64,000 bases of DNA, taken from assembly GCF_021608185.1 (NCBI RefSeq), contig NZ_JAKIHN010000007.1, forward strand, positions 140,054-204,053. The letters are read 5' to 3'. Position numbers and translations under genes: made by a program. The DNA is from Flavobacterium anseongense (GTDB lineage Bacteria > Bacteroidota > Bacteroidia > Flavobacteriales > Flavobacteriaceae). Below are positions 42,909 to 52,400 of this stretch, in pieces; positions within the stretch are counted from its first letter, which is position 1, and each line of letters begins with the position of its first letter. The notes beneath the pieces were generated by a model. The model made no database searches and was not told the origin of the DNA. It was given only the letters and a program-made list of their open reading frames with translations.

Positions 42909-44146
42909 TATGAAACTAACTTTCCGTTTATCATTACTTGTTCAATCAAATCTGTGCCAAAAGAATAGGGTAATTCATAAAACGAATTCAAAGGTTTGGT
43001 GATGATAAGATTGGCTTTTTTACCAACGGTTATACTTCCGTGTGTTGCTGAAATTTCCATCGCGTACGCACCATTTATCGTGGCCGCATTAATGGCTTCT
43101 TCGGGAGTCATTTTCATTTTGATGCAGGCGGTTGCGACAACAAAATTCATATTTCCGGAAGGTGAAGTTCCCGGATTAAAATCTGATGCCAAAGCAAGTG
43201 GCAAACCTGCGGCAATCATTTTTCGCGCTGGTGTATACGGAATGCTGATAAAATAAGAACAGCTTGGCAAAGCCACAGGCATGGTTTGAGTGTTTTTTAA
43301 AACTTCAATATCTTCATCGGTTACAATTTCTAAATGATCGACTGAAAGGGCATTGTGTTTTACGCAGGCTGCAATTCCGTTTATAGCAGTGAATTGATTG
43401 ACATGTATTTTGGAACGTAAACCATGTTGTTTTCCGGCTTCCATAATTCGTTCGGTTTCTTCCACCGAAAAATAACCTGTTTCACAAAATGCATCAATAT
43501 AATCGGCCAAATTTTCGGCAGCAATTTTTGGTAAAATTTCATTGATTAATAAATCTATATATCCACTATGATTTTCTTTATAATCTAAAGGAAAAGCATG
43601 AGCACCAAGAAATGTTGCTTTGATTTTGATTGGATAAGCAGAAGCTAATTTCTTTATGACACGAAGCATTTTGAGTTCGCCATCAACAGTCAATCCGTAA
43701 CCCGATTTGATTTCGACAGCACCAGTTCCTTGTTGGATAACTTCTTCTAAACGTTTTTTGGATTGATTATAAATTTCTTCTTCTGAAGCTTCGTTTAATT
43801 TTTTAGCCGAATTCAAAATACCACCACCACGATTGGCAATTTCTTCATAAGTCAAGCCGTTAATTCTGTCTACAAATTCCTGTTCCCGATTGCCCACATA
43901 TACAATGTGCGTGTGGCTGTCACACCACGAAGGCAAAATCATTTTTCCTGTGGCATCGATTGTTTTGTCTGCGTTTATTTTTGGACAGTTTTCCATCGAA
44001 CCAAAAGCAGCAATCACATCATTTTCTATCAACAAATAGGCATTACTGATTGTCGGTAAAATTGCCATTTCACTGCCGGAAACTTTACATATCGAAGTTT
44101 CTCTGACTTGCAGCAATTCTTTTATGTTGATGATTAACGTTTGCAT
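42908..44146 (-). CDS. hutI: Imidazolonepropionase
   Basis: HutI opens the imidazolone ring of 4-imidazolone-5-propionate to give N-formimidoyl-glutamate in histidine degradation, directly upstream of the HutG step. The 412-residue protein starts at the ATG giving MQTLIINIKELLQVRE; an earlier in-frame ATG would add 19 hydrophobic residues not expected in this cytoplasmic enzyme. Metal and substrate residues are visible: H78/H80 (CDSHTHIVYVGNRE), GTGAVEIKSGYGL, LGAHAFP, IHVNQFTA and SDFNPGTSPSGN. hutH and hutU are not in the window, so the pathway is split or continues elsewhere. Confidence 0.93.
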   Translation of the reverse strand: MQTLIINIKELLQVRETSICKVSGSEMAILPTISNAYLLIENDVIAAFGSMENCPKINADKTIDATGKMILPSWCDSHTHIVYVGNREQEFVDRINGLTYEEIANRGGGILNSAKKLNEASEEEIYNQSKKRLEEVIQQGTGAVEIKSGYGLTVDGELKMLRVIKKLASAYPIKIKATFLGAHAFPLDYKENHSGYIDLLINEILPKIAAENLADYIDAFCETGYFSVEETERIMEAGKQHGLRSKIHVNQFTAINGIAACVKHNALSVDHLEIVTDEDIEVLKNTQTMPVALPSCSYFISIPYTPARKMIAAGLPLALASDFNPGTSPSGNMNFVVATACIKMKMTPEEAINAATINGAYAMEISATHGSITVGKKANLIITKPLNSFYELPYSFGTDLIEQVMINGKLVS

Positions 44147-44214
44147 AAAATGATTTTTGGTAAAAATAGTTCTAAAAAAAGAAATAGTATTAAATTTAAA
44201 CAAATTTAGAATTC

Positions 44215-45285
44215 GTGAGAAAAATTAAATATAAAAAAGGGAAGAAAGTTCAGCCTACATTTTTAGATTATACCGGAGTGCACAAACAAACCAAAACCGA
44301 AATGCAATTGTTTGTTTATGATGCCCATGATTTGACAGAGTATAATGAATTTACCAAATCGCAATTAGGAAAATGTTTTGAACTCTCAAAAGTGAATTGG
44401 CTCAATGTTCATGGATTAAATGATACCGAGTTAATCAAATCTGTCGGTGATTTTCTCAACGTTGATAATTTCATGCTGGGCGATATACTGAATACCACTA
44501 AAAGAACCAAACTTGATGAATATCATGATGTTTTGTTTTTCAATATCAAGTCTTTGTTGCCCATTGAAAATAGTGATAATATAAGTGTAGAACAGATTAG
44601 TTTTTTGTTGAAGAGCGGTATTTTGGTTTCATTTCAGGAAAAGCGAAGCGATTATTTTACTCATATTCGAGAACGCATCAGAACACATTCAGGTATCGTT
44701 AGAGATAAAAAGGCGGATTATCTTTTGTATTTGTTGCTGGATGCCATCATGGAAAATTTCTACATCACGATTGAAAACGAAGAAGACAGTGTTGAATCAT
44801 TGATAGATGAATCAAAAACCAGCACTAATCCAAAAATTTTAGAACAGATAGAAAAGCACCGCGATAATTTCAATTTTTTAAAACGTTCCATTATTCCGTT
44901 GCGAGATTCATTGTATTCTATCAAAAGCATGAAAGACGATAATGTGTTTAATGCTATTGAGCATGACAATTACAGTTTCTTTTCGCGTTTACATCAAAAA
45001 TGTTTAGAGCTTTTGGAACAAATTGAATACGATTTGACTTCGTTGGATAGTGCTTCTAATTTTTACTTCTCTACCCAAAATCACAAGATGAATGAAGTTA
45101 TGAAAACCCTGACAGTCGTTTCGGTTTTCTTTATGCCATTGACATTCATTGTTGGTGTATACGGGATGAACTTCGATAACATGCCCGAACTCCACTGGAA
45201 ATATGGTTATTTCATCATCGTTGGATTCATGCTTGTATTACTATTGGGAATGGTTTATTATTTCAAAAAGAAAAAATGGTATTAA
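44215..45285 (+). CDS. corA: Magnesium/cobalt transporter CorA
   Basis: CorA is a pentameric inner-membrane channel for Mg2+ (also Co2+). The 356-residue protein has a large cytoplasmic N-terminal domain with a long helix, then two C-terminal membrane helices. The first ends in the selectivity motif YGMN (316-319), followed by the periplasmic loop FDNMPELHWKYGY and the second helix. The tail is basic (YFKKKKWY). The start is GTG; the resulting N-terminus RKIKYKKGKKVQPTFLDYTG agrees with the family. Only 68 bp separate it from hutI, and candidate -7 elements for both strands overlap there (TAAATTTA at 44191-44198 for corA, TAAATTTG on the minus strand at 44201-44208). Confidence 0.92.
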   Translation: MRKIKYKKGKKVQPTFLDYTGVHKQTKTEMQLFVYDAHDLTEYNEFTKSQLGKCFELSKVNWLNVHGLNDTELIKSVGDFLNVDNFMLGDILNTTKRTKLDEYHDVLFFNIKSLLPIENSDNISVEQISFLLKSGILVSFQEKRSDYFTHIRERIRTHSGIVRDKKADYLLYLLLDAIMENFYITIENEEDSVESLIDESKTSTNPKILEQIEKHRDNFNFLKRSIIPLRDSLYSIKSMKDDNVFNAIEHDNYSFFSRLHQKCLELLEQIEYDLTSLDSASNFYFSTQNHKMNEVMKTLTVVSVFFMPLTFIVGVYGMNFDNMPELHWKYGYFIIVGFMLVLLLGMVYYFKKKKWY

Positions 45286-45335
45286 GGATCCGAGTGTGAA
45301 GCGCGAATTGTTTGGAGCGTAGTGGATAGAATAAA

Positions 45336-46490
45336 TTAGGAATTAGTTTCATTAAAACTCTTTTTCAAAACAAATTTTAAAAATAATAAGCCTAAAGTTC
45401 CTGCGATTAACGATGAAACTAAAATCATGATTTTGGAATTATCGATATGTTCAACATCTGAAAAGGCGAGAAGCGTAATAAAGATGGACATGGTAAAGCC
45501 GATTCCGCCTAAAAATCCGACTCCGATTATGGCTTTCCAATTGATGTCTTCAGGAAGCGAACAAATTTTTAGTTTCACTGATAAATAACTAAAAAGGGCA
45601 ATTCCGATAGGCTTCCCAACGATTAATCCCAAAGCAATTCCCAATGTGTAATTATGAGACAAAGCAAAATGCCAATCAGAATTGATTATAATTGCGGTGT
45701 TCGCCAATGCAAAAATGGGAAGAATAAAATAAGCAACAGGTTTATGTAAAAAGTGTTGTAAGATTATAGATGGCGATTTTTCACTTCCCGTACTAAACGG
45801 AATGGCAAATGCTAATAAGACACCGGTAATTGTGGCGTGAACTCCTGAATTCAGCATAAAATACCACATAAAAACACCACCAATTAAATAGGGAATAAGG
45901 TTGTGGACTTTCAATCTGTTCAAAGCTAATAAAACGCCAAAAATAGATAAAGCTATGGTTAGATTTATCCAATTTAAATCGCCTGTATAGAAAATTGCAA
46001 TGATCAGAATAGCCCCTAAATCATCGATTACAGCTAAAGCGGTTAGAAAGACTTTTAATGAAGTTGGTACTTTATTTCCTAAAAGCGATAAAATCCCTAA
46101 GGCGAAAGCAATGTCTGTTGCCATTGGAATTCCGGCTCCGGATTGGGTTTCGGTTCCAAAGTTTATGAGTAAAAACAAAGCTGCAGGAAGTAACATTCCA
46201 CCAATTGCTCCCGAGATTGGCAGCAATGCATTTTTGATATTGGAAAGTTCGCCCGCATAGATTTCGCGCTCTAATTCTAAACCAATCAGCAAAAAGAAAA
46301 TGGTCATCAAGCCGTCATTTATCCAATGTTCTAGTGAATGATTTCCTAGTTGTAAGTGCCAAATATGTAAGTAGCTTTCGCTCCAAATGGAATTTGCTAA
46401 AAATAAAGAAAGCAGTGTACAAGCTATTAATGTAAATCCACCAGCTTTTTCGCTTTCAAAAAAATCTTTGAAAAGTTTTGTAATTACCAT
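45336..46490 (-). CDS. nhaA: Na+/H+ antiporter NhaA
   Basis: NhaA exchanges two protons for one sodium ion across the inner membrane, giving pH and salt tolerance. The 384-residue protein has about twelve membrane segments. The ion-binding aspartates are visible: D156-D157 (LAVIDDLGAI) and D126 (MATDIAFALG). The opening KLFKDFFESEKAGGFTLI and GLELEREIYAGEL are family markers. It lies just downstream of the PorE-like gene of triplet 2 on the same strand but behind a terminator. A -7 element ends only 4 nt before its start codon. It converges with corA across 50 bp where no terminator was seen. Confidence 0.94.
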   Translation of the reverse strand: MVITKLFKDFFESEKAGGFTLIACTLLSLFLANSIWSESYLHIWHLQLGNHSLEHWINDGLMTIFFLLIGLELEREIYAGELSNIKNALLPISGAIGGMLLPAALFLLINFGTETQSGAGIPMATDIAFALGILSLLGNKVPTSLKVFLTALAVIDDLGAILIIAIFYTGDLNWINLTIALSIFGVLLALNRLKVHNLIPYLIGGVFMWYFMLNSGVHATITGVLLAFAIPFSTGSEKSPSIILQHFLHKPVAYFILPIFALANTAIIINSDWHFALSHNYTLGIALGLIVGKPIGIALFSYLSVKLKICSLPEDINWKAIIGVGFLGGIGFTMSIFITLLAFSDVEHIDNSKIMILVSSLIAGTLGLLFLKFVLKKSFNETNS

Positions 46491-46494
46491 GATT

Positions 46495-46502
46495 CAAAGA
46501 TA
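46495..46502 (-). promoter_or_regulatory. -7 element abutting the nhaA start codon
   Basis: The minus strand reads TATCTTTG and then, 4 nt later, ATG. Transcription from it would begin at or beside the start codon, giving a leaderless mRNA. Confidence 0.45.
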
Positions 46503-46503
46503 A

Positions 46504-46532
46504 AAAAAAGCACCCGTTTTCGGATGCTTTTT
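46504..46532 (-). terminator. Rho-independent terminator after the PorE-like gene of triplet 2
   Basis: On the minus strand, AAGCATCCG pairs with CGGGTGCTT around AAAA (one G-T wobble) and runs into an eight-T tract. Confidence 0.85.
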
Positions 46533-46555
46533 AAAGTATGATTGTTAGGGTTTTA

Positions 46556-48505
46556 TTATAATGCTGTAATTATGAATTCAGAACGTCTGTTAAGTTGGTG
46601 TTCTGCTTCGGTACATTTTACCCCGTCTGAACAACCGTTCACCAATTCGTTTTCACCTAAACCTTCAGAGGTTAAACGATCAGCTGCAATACCGTTTTTA
46701 ATTAACCAGTCTTTTGTCGATTTTGCTCTTCTTTTTGATAGCTTATCGTTATAAGAGAAAGAAGCTCTACTATCGGTATGCGAACGAATATTGATTTTCA
46801 TTGATGGATTTTGATTCAATACATCTAATAATTTTGCTAAATCAACAGCGGCATCAGGTCTGATATTCCATTTGTCTAAATCAAAATAGATGATATTGAT
46901 TTTGAAACAATCTGCTAAATCGTCACCAATTTTAACTTTACAAGTTGAAGTTTTAAGTTCGATATTAAGTTCGGTTTTACCTGTTTCTTTACCAATAATT
47001 ACAGAAACTTCTTTTGTTGTATAATCTTCACGTGAAGCTCTTACAAAATATTTCACACCACATTCAACTTCTGTAAATTCGTATTTACCTTCTGCGTCAG
47101 AAGTAGTTTCTTTAAGCTGGTTGAATTTTTCATCAAAAAGTATCAATTTGGTATTAGGTAAAACCGCTTTTGTATCTTCATCAGTAACAACTCCAAAAAG
47201 TATTTGGTCACACCAAATTGGTCTTGTTTCTACAAATTTATAGATATCATCGCTTCCTTGTCCGCCATCTCTGTTAGAACTTAGGAATCCTTTTTTAGTT
47301 TTAAAATTAATGATAAAGGCAAAATCATCTTTTGGACTATTAGCTTCTTCACCGACGTTTAGTACCTGTTTAAAATTAAGGCTTCCGTCTTTTGGCAATC
47401 TTGTAATAAAAATGTCCATTCCACCAATACCTGGATGACCATCTGAAGCGAAGTATAATTCGTTATCATCAGAGATAAAAGGATAAGTTTCTCTACCTGA
47501 TGTATTAATTGAGTCGCCTAAATTTTCAGGAGCACCAAAGCTGCCATCATCATTTATTTTTACCTTAAACAAATCGGATTGACCACGAGTTCCGGGCATA
47601 TCAGAAGCAAAGTATAGAGTTTTTTCATCCGGTGATAAAGCTGGATGAGCTGTTTGATAGCTATCACTGTTGAATGGTAGCGGTGTAATATTACTCCATT
47701 GTCCTTCTTTATCTACAGTGGCTTTATAAATTTTCAAAAGCGTTACTTTACCGGCATCATAACCTCTTTCGTCAAGATAGTTATTACGGGTGAAGTAAAC
47801 TGTTTTTCCGTCTTTAGTAAAAGCCGGAGTATCTTCGTGATATTTAGTGTTTATTTTTTTACCAAATTTTCCAACGGCACCAAGTGAACCATCTTCCGAT
47901 ATTGGAGAATCATAAAGATTAGTAAAATACTGACCAGTCCAAGTGTGAATTCTTTTCGAGAAATTTCCTGTATCACGTGCAGAAGAGAAAACTACTTTGG
48001 TTCCCATAAAAGCTGTTCCGTAATCAGAGTATTTTGAATTAATACCTGCATTTTCGATTTTATATCGACCTGAGTTCTTTTTGATTTCGGCTAAATAATC
48101 TCTTTTTTGAGAGAGTAATTTTGCTCTGCTGTCATTTCCGCTTTTTTCAGAAAACTTAGCTAACATAGCAGCTGCTTGGTCGTTATCTTTTACAGCTTTT
48201 AAAGTTTGAGAATAACGATAATAGAATTCAGGTTCTTGTTCCGGATTGGTTGCGTAAAGTTCAGCATACCATTTGTTTGCCTTTTCTAATTCGGCGTTGA
48301 AATAGTATGAGTTACCTATTTTAAGCAACATATCAGGCGATTTGTATCCTTTTTCATAGATACGCTCATATGTTTTGATTGCATCAATATAAGCGTATTT
48401 TTGATACTCTTTGTTACCTTTTACTTCTCCTTTGTTAATAACCTGCGCATAACTGTTAACGCAAGTGATAGCTAATAGTACTAAATATGTAATTTTATTT
48501 TTCAT
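46556..48505 (-). CDS. PorE-like OmpA-family protein, triplet 2
   Basis: This 649-residue protein has a signal peptide (ending NSYAQ) and TPR helices (about 30-130). Propeller blades follow (FTKDGKTVYFTRNNY, SPDEKTLYFASDMPGTRGQSDLF, LYFASDGHPGIGGMDIF), then a carboxypeptidase-regulatory domain (about 430-500) and a C-terminal OmpA domain (IIYFDLDKWNIRPDAA, RSHTDSR, NRRSEFIITAL). The domain order equals that of PorE, the peptidoglycan-linked T9SS protein. It is the last gene of the adhesin-porP-porE-like operon and starts 12 bp after porP. It is nearly identical to the copy at 59.7-61.6 kb, with one 197-bp block (48216-48412) exactly shared. Confidence 0.92.
   Translation of the reverse strand: MKNKITYLVLLAITCVNSYAQVINKGEVKGNKEYQKYAYIDAIKTYERIYEKGYKSPDMLLKIGNSYYFNAELEKANKWYAELYATNPEQEPEFYYRYSQTLKAVKDNDQAAAMLAKFSEKSGNDSRAKLLSQKRDYLAEIKKNSGRYKIENAGINSKYSDYGTAFMGTKVVFSSARDTGNFSKRIHTWTGQYFTNLYDSPISEDGSLGAVGKFGKKINTKYHEDTPAFTKDGKTVYFTRNNYLDERGYDAGKVTLLKIYKATVDKEGQWSNITPLPFNSDSYQTAHPALSPDEKTLYFASDMPGTRGQSDLFKVKINDDGSFGAPENLGDSINTSGRETYPFISDDNELYFASDGHPGIGGMDIFITRLPKDGSLNFKQVLNVGEEANSPKDDFAFIINFKTKKGFLSSNRDGGQGSDDIYKFVETRPIWCDQILFGVVTDEDTKAVLPNTKLILFDEKFNQLKETTSDAEGKYEFTEVECGVKYFVRASREDYTTKEVSVIIGKETGKTELNIELKTSTCKVKIGDDLADCFKINIIYFDLDKWNIRPDAAVDLAKLLDVLNQNPSMKINIRSHTDSRASFSYNDKLSKRRAKSTKDWLIKNGIAADRLTSEGLGENELVNGCSDGVKCTEAEHQLNRRSEFIITAL
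48216..48412. repeat. 197-bp block identical to 61337-61533
   Basis: Base-by-base reading shows no difference between the two blocks, which encode the same TPR segment of the two PorE-like genes. Flanking sequence on both sides carries synonymous and amino-acid changes. Confidence 0.9.
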
Positions 48506-48517
48506 GATGTTGTGTTA

Positions 48518-49429
48518 TTAGAAGAATCTAGGTGATACCATTTTGCTAACTTTGTTGAATAACTCAAATCGTATAAACACCTCGTGAGAACCCGAGTTAA
48601 AGCGTCTTAAATTTGTTGTTTCTCTATCATAACTGTAACCAATAAATAAACCATCTGTTACCTGAAACCCTGCCAATGCACTTACTGCAGCATCCCAACG
48701 ATAGGCTCCACCAAGCATTAACTTGTCAAAGAATAAGAAGTTAGCCGAAGCATCAACCTGGAGCGGTGCACCGGTTACCAGTTTGGTTAGAACAGCAGGC
48801 TTGAATTTTATTGATGATGATAAATCGAATACATATCCACCAATAAAATAAAAATTCATTCTTTCCTGAAATACAGCTACATCATTATCATTGTATTTAG
48901 AATCCTGCAAAAAGTTTGGTACTGAAAGCCCTAAATATAGTTTATCTGAATGCAGATAAACTCCGGCTCCAAAATTTGGTGAAAACTCATTGTTGAAATT
49001 TTGAAGATTAGGATCATTGGCTTGAGCTGGAGTCAACTTATCAGTATCTAAATTGAACATATTTCCTGAAGCTTTAATTCCAAAAGACATTTTGTAATCT
49101 TCATTCATTGGAATAGTGTATGATAAATCGGCAGAAATAGTATTATCACTAGTTGGACCAATTCGGTCATTTACTAAAGATAGACCTACTCCGAGTCTAC
49201 TGTTATTGATTGGCGTGTTAATAGAGAAAGCATTAGTAGTTGGAGCACCATCTAATCCTACCCATTGGGTACGATGCAATCCAAAAATACTCATAACTCC
49301 TCTCGACCCAGCATAACCTGGATTGATATTTATGGTGTTGTACATGTATTGGGTATACTGTGCATCTTGCTGGGCAAGTCCAGTGTAGCATGTCAACATC
49401 AAAGCGAAAATTAAAATTTTTGTTCTCAT
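48518..49429 (-). CDS. PorP/SprF family T9SS outer-membrane protein, triplet 2
   Basis: This 303-residue outer-membrane barrel has a signal peptide (ending GLAQQ), the signature DAQYTQYMYNTININPGYAGSRG and GLHRTQWVGLDGAPTTNAF, and the ending SPRFF. It probably serves as the surface attachment or delivery partner of the 3294-residue adhesin encoded just upstream, as SprF does for SprB. Spacing is 52 bp from the adhesin, with a hairpin between, and 12 bp to the PorE-like gene. It differs from the triplet 3 copy mainly in a segment around INNSRLGVGLSLVNDRIG. Confidence 0.94.
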   Translation of the reverse strand: MRTKILIFALMLTCYTGLAQQDAQYTQYMYNTININPGYAGSRGVMSIFGLHRTQWVGLDGAPTTNAFSINTPINNSRLGVGLSLVNDRIGPTSDNTISADLSYTIPMNEDYKMSFGIKASGNMFNLDTDKLTPAQANDPNLQNFNNEFSPNFGAGVYLHSDKLYLGLSVPNFLQDSKYNDNDVAVFQERMNFYFIGGYVFDLSSSIKFKPAVLTKLVTGAPLQVDASANFLFFDKLMLGGAYRWDAAVSALAGFQVTDGLFIGYSYDRETTNLRRFNSGSHEVFIRFELFNKVSKMVSPRFF

Positions 49430-49444
49430 ATTTTCTATTTTTTA

Positions 49445-49468
49445 CCTGAGGATTTTTCAACCCTCAGG
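49445..49468 (-). promoter_or_regulatory. Intercistronic hairpin between adhesin and porP, triplet 2
   Basis: CCTGAGG (49445-49451) pairs with CCTCAGG (49462-49468), with extra TT/AA pairing inside. On the minus strand no T-run follows and porP begins about 15 nt later. The same structure stands at the same place in triplet 3. Confidence 0.7.
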
Positions 49469-49481
49469 AATTAGTAGGGTT

Positions 49482-52400
49482 TTATCTGGTAAGGTATAAA
49501 TATCCGTCTTTAGTCACACTTGTTCCATCAGTAGTTGTCCACTGAATTATATAGAAGTACGTTCCTGTTGGCAATTCCTCGGATTTGTTAATCGTAGTTC
49601 TTCCTTCAGATATTCCTTCAAATCTTCTTCCAAGGTTGTCATAATTGTTAGTCTCGTAAACTAATACACCCCAACGGTTGTAGATTTCAACCTTATTACT
49701 TGGATAACAATCAAAATCCTCGATATTATCAATTTGGAACCATTCATTAATGTTGTCACCATTAGGAGTGAATGCATTGTGTATTACAATTAATTCACAA
49801 GGTAATGGACGACAATCATCATTCACATTCATTACTATGTCATAGCTGTCAAAACAATCACCATTAGCAATTGTATATCTAAAGATATAGTCTCCAATTG
49901 CTACACCAAAAGGGTTAAATACAGTTCCGGTTAAACCGGTAGCACTATCAACATTTGTCCATGTCCCGTCTGTTGGTAAACCTTGAGGTAATAAAGTCAC
50001 TAAATCAACGCTGTCAAATTCGGCAAGATTACATCTTTCGGCAGGTATTTCTAAAATTGTAGTGTTTGTTACAGTAACATAGATTCTTTGGGTGTATGTT
50101 TGTGAATTGTTTCCACAAGCATCAGTTGCAATCCATGTTCTAATAATTGTATAGACATTATCAACAGTCGGAGATTGAGTCTGATTAAGTACCGGAGTAA
50201 CATTACCTGAGCAATTATCAGTAAAGACTAATATAGGTGCATCCGGAATGGCAGCACAAGTTACCTGTAATTTTTGATCAAACTCTGTAGTTAATACTGG
50301 TGCTGTAGTATCTTGGATAGTAAATGTAGCTGTTGAAGTCACACTATTTCCACAGCCATCAGTAGCTGTAAAGATTACAGTTGCCGAACCTGTACTTCCA
50401 CAATCATCGCTTAAAGCAATAAAGTTGTTAGACCAAGTTACGTTAGAACAAGCATCCGAAGCAGTTGCTCCACCATTTGAAGCTAACCAGGCATTTAACG
50501 CTGCTGTATTTCCCTGACCATCACATTCAACAGTTGAATTAGCTGCAGGAGCAGTAAGTGTTGGCGCAGTAGTATCAACAATAGTAAATGTACCAGTTGC
50601 TGAAGCAGAGTTTCCACAATCATCAGTAGCTGTAAAAGTTACCGAAGCTGAACCTGTGCTACCACAACCATCACTTAAACCATCAAAGCTATTAGTCCAG
50701 GTCACATTAGAACAAATATCTATAGCCGAAGCACCACCGTTAGAAGCTAACCAAGCAGCTAGAGCTTCCGCATTACCACTTCCGTCACATTCTACAGTAA
50801 CGTTAACTGTAGTAACAGAAATTGTTGGAGGAGTTGTATCCTGAATAGCAAAAGTAGCTGTTGAAGAAGTCGAATTTCCGCAGTCATCAGTAGCAGTAAA
50901 TGTTACTGTAGCTGAACCTGTGCTACCACAACCATCGCTAAGCGCTTCATAGTTATTCGTCCAAGTTACATTTGAACAAGCATCAGAAGCTGAAGCACCA
51001 CCGTTTGAAGCTAGCCAAGCAGCTAAGGCTTCTGTATTACCATTTCCGTCACACTCTGCTGTTGCATCTGTTGCAGCAATGTCAATTGTTGGAGCCGTAG
51101 TGTCTTGAATAGTAAATGTAGCTGTTGAAGTAACACTATTTCCACAATCATCAGTAGCTGTAAACGTTACTGTAGCTGAACCTGTATTACCACAACCGTC
51201 GCTAAGTCCATCAAAACTATTAGTCCAGGTTACGTTAGAGCATGAGTCAGATGCCGAAGCACCACCGTTAGAAGCTAACCAAGCGGCTAAAGCTTCTGCA
51301 TTACCATTACCATCACATTCAACAGTAGCATCAGTTGCAACGATATCAATAGTTGGAGCTGTAGTATCTTGAATAGTAAAGGTTGCTGTTGATGTAGCGA
51401 TATTACCACAATCATCAGCAGCTGTAAATGTTACTGTCGCTGAACCTGCATTACCACAACCATCGCTAAATGTAGAGAAGTTGTTAGTCCAAGTTACGTT
51501 AGAACAAGTATCTGTAGCCGAAGCACCACCGTTAGAAGCTAACCAAGCGGCTAAAGCTTCAGCATTTCCATTTCCATCACATTCAACTGTAGCATCAGTT
51601 GCAACGGAAGTAATTGTTGGTGCTGTAGTATCTTCTATTGTGAATGTAGCTGAAGTAGTTGCAGTGTTTCCACAATCATCAGTAGCTGTAAATGTTACTG
51701 TAGCAGAACCTGTATTACCACAACCGTCACTAAGTCCATCAAAACTGTTAGTCCAGGTTACGTTAGAGCAAGTATCAGTCGCTGAAGCGCCACCGTTAGA
51801 AGCCAACCAAGCGGCTAGAGCTTCTGCATTACCATTACCATCACATTCAGCTGTAGCATTAGTTGCGGCAATAGTGATTGTTGGAGCTGTAGTATCTTCG
51901 ATAGTGAATGTAGCTGAAGTAGTTGCAGTGTTTCCACAATCATCAGTAGCTGTAAATGTTACTGTAGCAGAACCTGTATTACCACAACCGTCACTAAGTC
52001 CATCAAAATTGTTAGTCCAGGTTACGTTAGAGCAAGTATCAGTCGCTGAAGCGCCACCGTTAGAAGCCAACCAAGCGGCTAGAGCTTCTGCATTACCATT
52101 ACCATCACATTCTGCTGAAGCATTAACAGCAGCGATAGTGATTGTTGGAGCTGTAGTATCTTCGATAGTGAATGTAGCTGAAGTAGTTGCAGTGTTACCA
52201 CAATCATCAGTAGCCGTAAATGTTACAGTTGCTGAACCTGTATTACCACAACCGTCACTAAGTCCATCAAAATTGTTAGTCCAGGTTACGTTAGAGCAAG
52301 TATCAGTCGCTGAAGCACCACCGTTAGAAGCCAACCAAGCAGCTAAAGCAGTTGAGTTACCATTTCCATCACACTCTGCTGTAGCATTAGCTGCGGCAAT

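Noticed and set aside
42908..44203. Longer hutI beginning at 44203
   Set aside because: The extra 19 residues are hydrophobic and not expected in this cytoplasmic enzyme. The ATG at 44146 gives a family-like N-terminus.
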